From JALGVA01 sp964617715 (lineage in GTDB: Bacteria; Armatimonadota; Zipacnadia; Zipacnadales; UBA5352), in assembly GCA_964617715.1 (NCBI GenBank), contig CAZTZN010000004.1, forward strand, positions 5,670-69,669: a stretch of 64,000 nt of DNA, written 5' to 3'. Below the pieces are notes generated by a model. That model worked only from the letters and a program-made list of their open reading frames with translations. It was not told where the DNA came from and did no database searches. Positions 18,909 through 26,396 of the stretch are shown piece after piece. Made by a program: the position numbers and the translations under genes. Within the stretch, counting starts at the first letter, position 1. Each line of letters starts with the position of its first letter.

Positions 18909-19291
18909 GAGGTGGACCTCCCCGTCGGGTCATCGTCGCGTCTTGGGTCAGTATGCCCGCGGGTTGGTCGGCCGGTCAAGCATCATCTGTTTCTCCTGCC
19001 GGCGCCGCCGGCAGCCACTGCTTCAACCTCCGCCGCGAGATCGAGGTGGCATTGGCCGAGGTCACGGGCCGACGTGCCCGGGCGGAACTCATTGTACGAC
19101 CGGACCGACTCAAGGGGGGCGTGTGCCACGCCTTCGCGCATGGTCATGCCAGGTGGCTGCCGAAGAACAAAGCGATGTAAGGAGAATGTCCGCTGGTGAA
19201 ACAACTGCCGCCGCGATCGAGCACACAAATGCCGGTGTGAAGAAATCAGGCGACGCGTGCCTCCTCGCACTCGCCTGGGCAGTCCGCCGCA
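18909..19291. other. 383-base intergenic region without a supported gene
   Basis: This gap lies upstream of the GH123-like gene and downstream of the small concanavalin-like gene, both on the minus strand, so it should carry the former's promoter. GGGAGG just beyond 18908 serves the GH123-like ORF. A plus-strand frame at 18953-19180 has a faint protein-like stretch but no ribosome-binding site and no full domain. I see no RNA gene or terminator I would defend. Confidence 0.4.
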
Positions 19292-20035
19292 CTATCCTTG
19301 CAGCCTCGTCACCCGGATGTTGTCCCACCACAGGTAGGTGCGGAAGGTGCGCAGGCCGATCAGGCCCGAGGGCCACGGGTCGGGGTCGCGCACGCCCAGC
19401 AGGTACCGCTCGTCCACGCTGAAGCGGATGAAATCGTCGCGCCGCTCGATCTCCACGTGGTAGGTCTCGCCCTGCCGGCAGCGGTAGTTGTAGGTCTCGG
19501 CGAGAAGTTCGAAGCCGGGGCAGTGGCGGATGCGGATGCGCGCCGGCGGCGCCTCGCCCTCGGGCATTGCCTCGGCGGCGGGAGCGTTCAGGAAGGTGAT
19601 GATGTTGCCGTTGAGGACGTGGTAGCTGGCGTAGGCCGCGTCGGCGCGGTCCGCGCGGCTGTCGTAGAGGGGCGTGCCGGCAGGATCCGAGAAGAACATG
19701 AAAAAGTTGATGTTGTTGACGCCGGTCGATGAGCTGACCACGTGCGCGTCAAACTCGATGCGTACGTTGCCCTCGATGGGGGTCCTGCACCACACCGTGG
19801 CGACGTAGGCACCGCCCGAATCTGCGGGCGCGTCGGCCTTCACGTGCAGGCGGCCATCCTCGACCCAGACGCGCTCACCGCCCTCGACCCACCAGTTGTC
19901 CATGCCGTGCTCGAAGTCCTCAAACAGCAGGCAGTTCTCGTCCGCAGCCATGGGCGGAGCCTCCTGAGCGAGCAGCGGTGCCGCGGCGAAGGTGAGCACC
20001 AGCAGTGGGGAGCAGGCAGGCGAGTGTCGGCGCAT
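19292..20035 (-). CDS. Secreted concanavalin-like protein (DUF1961/DUF6250-like)
   Basis: A 247-residue protein; ATG 20035 sits after a GAGGGTGG stretch, and the much longer open frame upstream overlaps the manC promoter region and is unlikely to be coding. Signal peptide MRRHSPACSPLLVLTFAAAPLLAQ. The mature part starts LFEDFEHGMDNWWVEGG and continues with RLHVKADAP, VRIEFDAHVVSSSTGVNN, RIRIRHCPGFELLAE, YHVEIERRDDFIRFSVDER and IGLRTFRTYLWWDNIRV, the pattern of DUF1961/DUF6250/3-keto-glycoside-hydrolase-like beta-sandwiches. It probably binds or cleaves a sugar chain outside the membrane. It is transcribed divergently from the GDP-mannose genes. Confidence 0.65.
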   Translation of the reverse strand: MRRHSPACSPLLVLTFAAAPLLAQEAPPMAADENCLLFEDFEHGMDNWWVEGGERVWVEDGRLHVKADAPADSGGAYVATVWCRTPIEGNVRIEFDAHVVSSSTGVNNINFFMFFSDPAGTPLYDSRADRADAAYASYHVLNGNIITFLNAPAAEAMPEGEAPPARIRIRHCPGFELLAETYNYRCRQGETYHVEIERRDDFIRFSVDERYLLGVRDPDPWPSGLIGLRTFRTYLWWDNIRVTRLQG

Positions 20036-20152
20036 CGTGACCACCCTCAAAAGTAGTGCGATGCAGCGGAAGCTGTCAGGGAAGTATTCCCGCGCGTGGT
20101 GCCGGGCTCCTGCCGAGGGTGCGTCCGGGGATTTTCGGTGGCGGGTGGGGAG

Positions 20153-20235
20153 CCGGCCGTCCGGTATCGTACCGCACCACGAGCGCCCTCCCTTCATCTC
20201 AGCCCGGTTGTTTGCCGACAATCGGGATCCACCCC
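20153..20235 (+). repeat. Approximately 80-bp repeat upstream of the manC promoter (copy A)
   Basis: Direct repeat of 35660-35742 with no insertion or deletion across the core: shared blocks are GTATCGTACCG, ACCACGAGC, TCTCAGCCCGGT, CCGACA and GGATCCAC at identical offsets (15507 bases apart). Weaker similarity continues about 40 bases further upstream (a TGCGTCC block, offset by one). The copy ends 17 bases before the manC -35 box. It is not part of a coding frame conserved between the copies. It may be a regulator-binding array or upstream activating element, or a dispersed intergenic repeat. Confidence 0.7.
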
Positions 20236-20252
20236 CCCACGCCGACCCCGCC

Positions 20253-20281
20253 TTGCCTTGCGGCGCGGGGGCTGGTAGGAT
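20253..20281 (+). promoter_or_regulatory. Sigma-70-like promoter of the man operon
   Basis: TTGCCT (20253-20258), 17-base spacer, TAGGAT (20276-20281). It lies about 80 bases before the manC start and immediately after the repeated element. Confidence 0.5.
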
Positions 20282-20366
20282 AGCTATGCTGCGCGCGGGC
20301 GCGAACTTCCGCGCGCCGCACGTGTCTGATTGTACGCATGGCCACTCGCAATGCGGAGGACAGGCG

Positions 20367-21509
20367 ATGTCACCTTCGGCGAGCCGACGCATTGCCGTGA
20401 TCATGGCCGGTGGCGCGGGCGAGCGCTTCTGGCCGATCTCACGGCCCCACCGGCCCAAGCAGCTTCTGCCGCTGGGGCCGGGCGGGCGCACACTGCTCGC
20501 CGACACCGTGCGGCGCATGCACGGGCTGGTCGATGACGATTGTATGCTGGTGGTGACCGGGCGCGAGCTGCGCGAGCCCATTATCTCCTCGGACATGCCG
20601 GTATTCGCCGACCAGGTCATCGCTGAGCCGGCGCGGCGCAACACCATGGGGGCGATCGCCTGGGCGACCGCGTGGGTGCTCGGACACATGGGCGTGGCCG
20701 CCGAGGACGCCATCATGGCCGTGATCCCCGCCGATCACTACGTGGGCGACATGGACGCCTTCCGCGATGACGTGGAGGTGGCCATGGCCGCCGCCGAGGA
20801 GCTGGGGGCGCTGGTGACCGTGGGCATCCCGCCCACCCGGCCGGAGGTGGGCTACGGCTACATCGAGGTGGCGCCCGAATCGATCCACCTGCGCGGCCGA
20901 GCCGATGGCGACGGCCGAGTGCATGCCGTGGCGCGCTTCCGCGAGAAGCCCGACTTCGAGACCGCCGCCGAGTTCCTGCGGCGCGGCCACTTCCTGTGGA
21001 ACAGTGGCATGTTCTTCTGGCGCATCTCGAGCTTCCTCGAGGAGCTGGCCCAGGCCGGTGCCGAGATCGCGGCGACGATCCGCCGGATGGCCGCGGCCTT
21101 GGCCGAGGACGGTCTCGCGGCGGCGGAGCGCCTCTTCGAGACACTGCCCGACATCTCGGTGGACTACGCCCTGATGGAGCGCGCGCAGCAGGTCGCGGTG
21201 GTGCGCGCCGGCTTTCCCTGGGACGACTTGGGCGCCTGGGACGCGTGGCGGCGGGTCGAAGCGGGCGACGCGGTCGGCAACGTGACGCACGGTGATCCGC
21301 TGCTGATTGACTGTCGCGGCTGCGCGGTCTACGACGAGATGGGGGAGGACGGGCCACCGATCGCGGTCATCGGCCTCGACGGGGTGGTGGTCGCGGTGGG
21401 GCGTGACGGCGTCCTGGTGGCGCCGCTGTCGCGCGCCCAGGAGGTGCGCGACGTGGCGGCGCGGGTGCAGCGGCAATCCAACGACGCCGAAGGTCAAGTG
21501 GAGGGGTAG
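20367..21509 (+). CDS. manC: Mannose-1-phosphate guanylyltransferase
   Basis: A 380-residue cytoplasmic enzyme making GDP-mannose from mannose-1-phosphate and GTP. The start at ATG 20367 follows GGAGGA by 6 bases; the open frame further upstream covers the promoter and is not coding. Family marks are VIMAGGAGERFWPIS with RPKQLLPL (nucleotide-binding and pyrophosphorylase signature), VIPADHYV, the EKPD block, FLWNSGMFFW and the FPWDDLGAW block near the end. The length fits the single-domain guanylyltransferase without a fused isomerase, and the isomerase is indeed a separate gene downstream. It is first of three genes that together convert fructose-6-phosphate to GDP-mannose for polysaccharide or glycan synthesis. 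Confidence 0.93.
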   Translation: MSPSASRRIAVIMAGGAGERFWPISRPHRPKQLLPLGPGGRTLLADTVRRMHGLVDDDCMLVVTGRELREPIISSDMPVFADQVIAEPARRNTMGAIAWATAWVLGHMGVAAEDAIMAVIPADHYVGDMDAFRDDVEVAMAAAEELGALVTVGIPPTRPEVGYGYIEVAPESIHLRGRADGDGRVHAVARFREKPDFETAAEFLRRGHFLWNSGMFFWRISSFLEELAQAGAEIAATIRRMAAALAEDGLAAAERLFETLPDISVDYALMERAQQVAVVRAGFPWDDLGAWDAWRRVEAGDAVGNVTHGDPLLIDCRGCAVYDEMGEDGPPIAVIGLDGVVVAVGRDGVLVAPLSRAQEVRDVAARVQRQSNDAEGQVEG

Positions 21510-21510
21510 C

Positions 21511-22881
21511 ATGGGTGAGGGACGGACGGCGGCCTTCGGGCCGTACGATGTGCGCGGGCGCATCCCCGACGAACTCAACGAAGATATCGTCTACGACATC
21601 GGCCGCGCGTACGTGAAACTGGTGCGGCCCGAGGGCCCGGTGGCGGTAGGGCGTGATGTCCGTCTGTCGAGCCCGGAGATGTCGGCGGCGCTGATCCGCG
21701 GGCTGACCGACGCCGGCGCGGACGTGCTCGACATCGGCCAAGTGGGCACCGAGGTGGTATACTTCGCCTCCGCGCTCGAGGGCATGGGCGGCGGGATCAT
21801 GGTCACCGCCAGCCACAATCCGGCCGACTACAACGGGCTCAAGCTCGTGCGCGCGCACGCCGTCCCCGTCAGCGGGGACTCAGGACTGCGCGAGATCGAG
21901 CGCATGGTGGCGGAGCGTGACGTGGAGAACGCGCCACGCAGGGGCAAGGCGCGGCGCGAGGACCTCAACCAGGCCTACATCGACGCGGTGATGCGCTTCG
22001 TCGAACCCGACCGGCTCGATCCACTGCACCTGCTGGTCAACGCCGGCAACGGCTGCGCCGGACCGTTCCTGGACATGATCGCCGAGCGCGTCCCGCTGCG
22101 CTTCACACGCATCGACCATGAGCCGGATGGGAGCTTTCCGCGCGGCGTGCCCAACCCGCTGCTGCCCGACAACCGCGATCGGACCGCCGATGCGGTGCGC
22201 GAAGCGGGCGCGGACCTGGGCATCGCCTGGGACGGCGACTTCGACCGCTGCTTCTTCTTCGACGAGCACGCCCAATTCATCGAGGGCTACTACCTGGTGG
22301 GCCTGCTGGCGCGACAGATGCTGCGCGGCGCGCCCCCGGGATCGAAGGTCATCCACGATCCGCGTCTGATCTGGAACACCATCGAGATCGTGCGGGAGGC
22401 CGGCGGGGTGCCGGTGCAGAGCAAGACCGGTCACGCCTTCATCAAGGAGCGCATGCGCGCCGAGGACGCGGTCTACGGCGGCGAGATGTCGGCCCACCAC
22501 TACTTCCACGATTTCACCTACGCCGATTCGGGCATGATCCCGTGGCTGGTGGTGGCCTCGATCCTCAGCGAGACCGGACGCACCATGTCGGACCTGGTGG
22601 CCGAGCGGGAGGAGCGCTTCCCGTGCAGCGGTGAACTCAACGAGCCGGTGGCCGACCATGACGCCCAGGCGGTGACGCTGGAGCGCGTCCGCGACCACTA
22701 CGTGGCGCTGGGCGGAGGGTTGGACACCACCGACGGCGTGTCCATCGCCTTCGAGCGCTGGCGCTTCAATCTGCGCCCCTCGAACACCGAGCCGGTCATC
22801 CGCCTCAACCTCGAAACCCGTGGTGACCGTGCGCTGCTCAAGGAGAAGACCGAGGAGGTCCTCGGGCTCATCCGCGTCTGA
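21511..22881 (+). CDS. manB: Phosphomannomutase/phosphoglucomutase
   Basis: A 456-residue enzyme of the alpha-D-phosphohexomutase family, interconverting mannose-6-phosphate and mannose-1-phosphate. ATG 21511 is one base after the manC stop, with GGAGGGG at 21500-21506. The four-domain signatures are present in order: VTASHNPADYNG with the phosphoserine, DGDFDRCFFF metal-binding loop, GGEMSAHHYF sugar-binding loop, and RPSNTEPVIRLNLE phosphate-binding loop. SKTGHAFIKERM lies between. Its length is normal for ManB/CpsG. The tight coupling to manC implies translation from one mRNA. Confidence 0.92.
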   Translation: MGEGRTAAFGPYDVRGRIPDELNEDIVYDIGRAYVKLVRPEGPVAVGRDVRLSSPEMSAALIRGLTDAGADVLDIGQVGTEVVYFASALEGMGGGIMVTASHNPADYNGLKLVRAHAVPVSGDSGLREIERMVAERDVENAPRRGKARREDLNQAYIDAVMRFVEPDRLDPLHLLVNAGNGCAGPFLDMIAERVPLRFTRIDHEPDGSFPRGVPNPLLPDNRDRTADAVREAGADLGIAWDGDFDRCFFFDEHAQFIEGYYLVGLLARQMLRGAPPGSKVIHDPRLIWNTIEIVREAGGVPVQSKTGHAFIKERMRAEDAVYGGEMSAHHYFHDFTYADSGMIPWLVVASILSETGRTMSDLVAEREERFPCSGELNEPVADHDAQAVTLERVRDHYVALGGGLDTTDGVSIAFERWRFNLRPSNTEPVIRLNLETRGDRALLKEKTEEVLGLIRV

Positions 22882-22999
22882 CATCGGGCCGCGCGCCTCG
22901 CCTCGTCATCGGCGGGCGTACGCACGAAGCCTTGAGCCAACCATCGAGGCGTGGCGGCGCGGGCAGTAGCGTCTCACATGCCTGGACGGAGCCGACGCC

Positions 23000-24013
23000 G
23001 TGAGCAGATCCTCACGACAATCGCCGCTGGATGTCCCGCTGCGCTGCCGTCCGCTGCTCAAGCCCAAGGTCTGGGGTGGGCGCGGGCTGGCGACGGTGCT
23101 GGGGAAGGAGCTGCCGCCCGGCGAGCCGGTGGGCGAGTCGTGGGAGGTGGCCGATGTGCCCGAAGGCACCTCCGGCATCGCCGACGGTCCGCTGGCGGGA
23201 CTGACTCTGCGCGAGGTGAGGGCACGTTTCGGCGATGAGCTGCTGCCCGGGTGGGGCGCCACGCAGTTCCCGCTGCTGGTGAAGTTCATTGACGCGCAGG
23301 AGGACATCTCCATCCAGGTCCACCCCGATGCGGAGGCGTGCCGGCGGTTGTTCCCGGCCGAGCGCTCCAAGAACGAGACGTGGCTGATCGTGCATGTGGA
23401 GCCGGGCGCGGCCGTGCTGCACGGCGTCCGCCCCGGCGTCACCCGCGACGAGCTGTGCGGGCGTATCGCCGACGGGACGGTGACGCAGGTAATGCGCCGC
23501 ATTGACGTGCGGCCCGGCGACGTCATCCACCTGCCTGCCGGCACGCTGCACGCGATGCTGCGCGGGGTGATGCTGCTTGAGGTGCAGGAACCCTCGGACT
23601 CAACCTTCCGCGTCTATGACCACGACCGCGTAGGCCTCGACGGCCGGCCGCGCGAGCTGCACATCGACCAGGCCCTCGCGACTCTGCGCCTCAACAGCCA
23701 TGTCCCCGCGCTGATCGATCCGCGCCGCGAGCCACAGGCGTGGGGCGAGCGTGAACTGCTCATCGACTTTGCGCCCTACCGCGTGGAGCGCCTGACGCTG
23801 CGCCGTCCCCTGACCTGGCGACCTGACCCCGACTGCCCCGCGGTGCTGGTGGTGGTGCGCGGTGAGCTGGAGTTCGAGGCCGGCGGCGTCCGCGGCGCGC
23901 TGCGCACGGGGGAGACGACCATCGTGCCGCCGGCCGTCGCGCGCATGACCCTGGTGCCCGGCGGTGAGTGCCAGGTCGTGGTTGTGCACCCGCGCAGGAG
24001 CGCACCGGCCTGA
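23000..24013 (+). CDS. manA: Mannose-6-phosphate isomerase, class I
   Basis: A 337-residue zinc enzyme converting fructose-6-phosphate and mannose-6-phosphate. Residues expected for zinc binding are visible in FIDAQEDISIQVHPD (His), KNETW (Glu) and the HLPAGTLHAM block (His). The start is a GTG at 23000; no strong Shine-Dalgarno is visible, so a slightly different start is possible. The 118-base gap after manB has no terminator that I can see. The short form (about 320-340 residues) is typical of Bacillus-like ManA. With manC and manB it completes a GDP-mannose pathway. Confidence 0.9.
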   Translation: MSRSSRQSPLDVPLRCRPLLKPKVWGGRGLATVLGKELPPGEPVGESWEVADVPEGTSGIADGPLAGLTLREVRARFGDELLPGWGATQFPLLVKFIDAQEDISIQVHPDAEACRRLFPAERSKNETWLIVHVEPGAAVLHGVRPGVTRDELCGRIADGTVTQVMRRIDVRPGDVIHLPAGTLHAMLRGVMLLEVQEPSDSTFRVYDHDRVGLDGRPRELHIDQALATLRLNSHVPALIDPRREPQAWGERELLIDFAPYRVERLTLRRPLTWRPDPDCPAVLVVVRGELEFEAGGVRGALRTGETTIVPPAVARMTLVPGGECQVVVVHPRRSAPA

Positions 24014-24176
24014 CGGGCGCACGCGTCGCACGAGGCCGCCCCCTCCGCGGGCCGGCCACCTCCAGGATCGGGGAGACATCGTGCCGCCTTCACAGCCCGT
24101 CCGCGGGTTGATGACCATCTCGATCTGCCATCAGGAAGGAGCCTGAGCGCGACGCGACGAACACTCTCAGCGGATA

Positions 24177-24192
24177 TTGTTGCGCACACAAC
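24177..24192 (+). promoter_or_regulatory. Inverted-repeat candidate MarR operator upstream of marR
   Basis: GTTG(24179-24182)-N6-CAAC(24189-24192) within TTGTTGCGCACACAAC, preceded by GGATA and overlapping a -10-like TATTGT. It shares 12 of 16 bases and the GGATA prefix with the repeat at 24941-24954. TTGC...GCAA palindromes are common MarR-family operators. It lies about 200 bases before the preferred marR start. Confidence 0.5.
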
Positions 24193-24257
24193 TACTCGGT
24201 GGTGCCGGTGCGCAGGACAGGCAGCGGCGGGTGGTGTGCTGCATGCTTGACCTCGAG

Positions 24258-24332
24258 CGGTCACGGACGGCCCGCAGGTACGGGAGGGAAGACCTTCGCT
24301 GCAATCGGGGCTACTTCGCGGCACAGGGTGAG
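24258..24332 (+). repeat. Decayed in-frame duplicate of the marR N-terminal segment
   Basis: Translated in the marR frame, these 75 bases give a 25-residue segment beginning RSRTARRYGRED and ending GYFAAQGE. It aligns without gaps to the marR segment at 24387-24461 (RSRMAGRYVGAI to RYFAAQME) with about 14 identical residues, at a period of 129 bases. The frame between the two copies is open. It looks like an old tandem duplication whose upstream copy is no longer needed. Confidence 0.6.
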
Positions 24333-24395
24333 GCCGGCGCGCCGGGCAGACGCCGATCGGTGATGAGGCGCAGGCCCCCCCACAAGAGGTCGCGG

Positions 24396-24830
24396 ATGGC
24401 CGGACGGTACGTCGGAGCGATCCATCGCTTTGCCCGGCGCTACTTTGCGGCACAGATGGAGGAGCTGAGCCTCCCCGCGGGGGCCTTCCCGCTCATCTTC
24501 CGCCTGCTGCGACGCGACGGCGTCAGCCAGGACGAACTCGCCGATGACTTCCTGGTGGACAAGGGCACTACGGCGCGCACCCTGGCGCGGCTGGAGGAGG
24601 CGGGGCTGATCACGCGCAGCGTGGACGAGCACGACCGACGGATCAAACGCGTGCGTGTCACCGACCGGGCACGTGAGATGGCCCCGGCAATCCGGGCCGC
24701 GGCGCGCGCATGGAACGACAAGCTGCTCGAAGGCTTCAGCGCCGAGGAGCGGGAGATGGCGCTGAGCTTCCTGCAGCGGATGACCGACAATGCGCGCCGA
24801 CATTGGGAGAACATCCAGTCGGACAGGTGA
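24396..24830 (+). CDS. MarR-family transcriptional regulator of the downstream export operon
   Basis: A 144-residue regulator. ATG 24396 has GAGGT 6 bases upstream; the frame is open back to 24177, so a longer product carrying the duplicated segment cannot be excluded. It has the usual MarR order: N-terminal helix (GRYVGAIHRFARRYFAAQ), winged helix with GVSQDELADDFLVDKGTTARTLARLEEAGLI, wing with DEHDRRIKRVRVTD, then a C-terminal dimerisation helix. The gene is 180 bases ahead of a tolC-macA-macB-type operon, and related inverted repeats lie before both. It is probably an autoregulated repressor of the pump; its ligand is unknown. Confidence 0.85.
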   Translation: MAGRYVGAIHRFARRYFAAQMEELSLPAGAFPLIFRLLRRDGVSQDELADDFLVDKGTTARTLARLEEAGLITRSVDEHDRRIKRVRVTDRAREMAPAIRAAARAWNDKLLEGFSAEEREMALSFLQRMTDNARRHWENIQSDR

Positions 24831-24900
24831 CCCCCGCCTCGCCGCACGCCGTGCCGCCGGCAGATTCCCCCCCGGCACAGATGGGGCCAGCACAAGGCTG

Positions 24901-24929
24901 TTGCGTTGTCCGTGCATATCTGGTATTGT
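24901..24929 (+). promoter_or_regulatory. Candidate promoter of the tolC-macAB operon
   Basis: TTGCGT (24901-24906), 17-base spacer, TATTGT (24924-24929). Expected transcription start is near 24936, just before the inverted repeat at 24941-24954. Confidence 0.4.
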
Positions 24930-24940
24930 GCCGGATAATT

Positions 24941-24954
24941 GTTGCAAGCGCAAC
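24941..24954 (+). promoter_or_regulatory. Inverted-repeat candidate MarR operator before tolC
   Basis: GTTGC-AAGC-GCAAC is a perfect 5-bp inverted repeat, preceded by GGATAATT as in the copy before marR. It sits just downstream of the expected transcription start, where a bound repressor would block the pump operon. Confidence 0.55.
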
Positions 24955-25010
24955 GTTTCTTCGCGGGAGAGGGCACGCAGTTCAAGCGATTGGCGGTCAG
25001 GACAGTGCTC

Positions 25011-26396
25011 ATGAAACGTTCAGTGACGCGGTGTCTGAAGCCCCTGCTGTTGGCGTGGTGCCTGCTGAGCCTCACGAGCCTGCTGTCGGCGCAGGATGAC
25101 GGGGGCGGACAGCAGGAGGCGCGGGCGGATGCGAATGTGTTGACGATCGCCGACGCGCTGCGACTGGCAATCGAACGCAATCCGTCCATCGCGAGCGCCC
25201 GGCTGGAGATCGAGGCCCGCCGGGCTGCGCTGGCGGGACAGCGCGGACGTTGGCTGCCCACGCTCACCGCCGACGCGAGCGCGCGCATTCAGCAGTCGCT
25301 CGCCCGCCCGATCAATGTCGGTGGCGGCACCATCGTCACCGCCGGGCAGACCTCGGAGACCAGCGACGTTGCTCTCACCCTGCGGCAGACCTTCTATCAA
25401 TCGGGGATCGCCGAGGCGATCGACTCGGCGCACGAGCAGGTGGCGGTGAGCGAGCTGGGGCTCGCCGACGCGCGGCGCCGGCTGCTGGTGCAGGTCGCCG
25501 CGACCTTCTCGACCATCCTCGCGGACCAGTTGCTCGTGGATGTGGCCGAGCAGGCGGTCAGCGCCGCCGAGCTGCATCTGCAGCTCGTCGATGCCCGCAT
25601 CGACGCCGGCACTGCGGCCCCGGCCGACCGACTCCCGGTCGAGGTGGAGCTGGCCGACGCGCGCTACGGTTCGGTCAGTGCCGCGAACGCCGTCTGGCAG
25701 GCCATCGCCGACCTGCGGGCATTGCTCGCGCTCCCGCCCGACGAGCTACCCCTGATCCGGGGCACACTGGAGATCACCCCCGAAGACACCGATCTGACCG
25801 GATGGATTGAGCGCGCCATGGCCAACCGGCCGGACCTTGAGGCCCAACGCCGCCGCGTGCGCCTGGCGGAGCTGTCGGTGCGGCAGGCCCGGATCGACGG
25901 GGGCCTCACCCTCCAGGCATCCGGCCAGGCCGACTACGGCCGGCACACCGGGACAACCGGCGAGACCTGGGCCCTGATGGCCGGGGTCAGCTATCCGCTC
26001 TTCAACGGTCCGGCCCGGGCCAACATCGAGCAGGCGAAGGCCAACCTCGAGGCCGCCCGCCAGGGGCTGGCAGAGATGGAGCTGGCGGTGGCCCGGGAGG
26101 TCAGCCGGGCGTGGTACGGCCTCGACGACGCCAGCCAGCGCGTCGAGATGGCGACGGTGTCACTGGCGGCAGCGACCACCAACCTCGAGGCCGCCCGGGC
26201 GCGTTACGCCGAGCAGGTCGGCACCATCGTAGAGGTGACCGACGCCGAGCTGAGCTGGCGGCGCGCCGGCGTGCAGCTCGTGCAGTCGCGCTTCGATCGC
26301 AGCATCGCGTATTACCAGCTTCTCGCGGCCAGCGGCGCTCTGGAGCTGCCCTTACCGCCCGAGGCCGACGAATCCGGGACGGTGATTGAGCCATGA
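25011..26396 (+). CDS. TolC-family outer-membrane efflux protein
   Basis: A 461-residue protein with an N-terminal signal (LLLAWCLLSLTSLLSAQ) and two halves of long amphipathic helix of the outer-membrane efflux protein family. Characteristic pieces are LTIADALRLAIERNPSIASARLEIE at the start, LALTLRQTF-like strand regions, and in the second half GLAEMELAVAREVSRAWYGL with ARARYAEQVGTIVEVTDAE. It should form the trimeric exit duct across the outer membrane and implies a diderm envelope. The ATG at 25011 is the first good start after the candidate promoter and operator. Its TGA overlaps the next ATG (ATGA), so it is translationally coupled to the adaptor. Confidence 0.88.
   Translation: MKRSVTRCLKPLLLAWCLLSLTSLLSAQDDGGGQQEARADANVLTIADALRLAIERNPSIASARLEIEARRAALAGQRGRWLPTLTADASARIQQSLARPINVGGGTIVTAGQTSETSDVALTLRQTFYQSGIAEAIDSAHEQVAVSELGLADARRRLLVQVAATFSTILADQLLVDVAEQAVSAAELHLQLVDARIDAGTAAPADRLPVEVELADARYGSVSAANAVWQAIADLRALLALPPDELPLIRGTLEITPEDTDLTGWIERAMANRPDLEAQRRRVRLAELSVRQARIDGGLTLQASGQADYGRHTGTTGETWALMAGVSYPLFNGPARANIEQAKANLEAARQGLAEMELAVAREVSRAWYGLDDASQRVEMATVSLAAATTNLEAARARYAEQVGTIVEVTDAELSWRRAGVQLVQSRFDRSIAYYQLLAASGALELPLPPEADESGTVIEP

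Noticed and set aside
18953..19180. Small plus-strand frame whose middle (LRREIEVALAEVTGRRARAE) recalls the C-terminal part of an ATP synthase delta subunit.
   Set aside because: Only about 30 residues resemble it, there is no continuation into the usual ending and no ribosome-binding site. Chance similarity is more likely; a BLASTP hit to AtpH over more than 40 residues would revive it.
19992..20366. N-terminal extension of manC to 19992 (the frame is open).
   Set aside because: The extension overlaps the divergent gene and the promoter and repeat element; the conserved manC N-terminus begins at ATG 20367 with a good ribosome-binding site.
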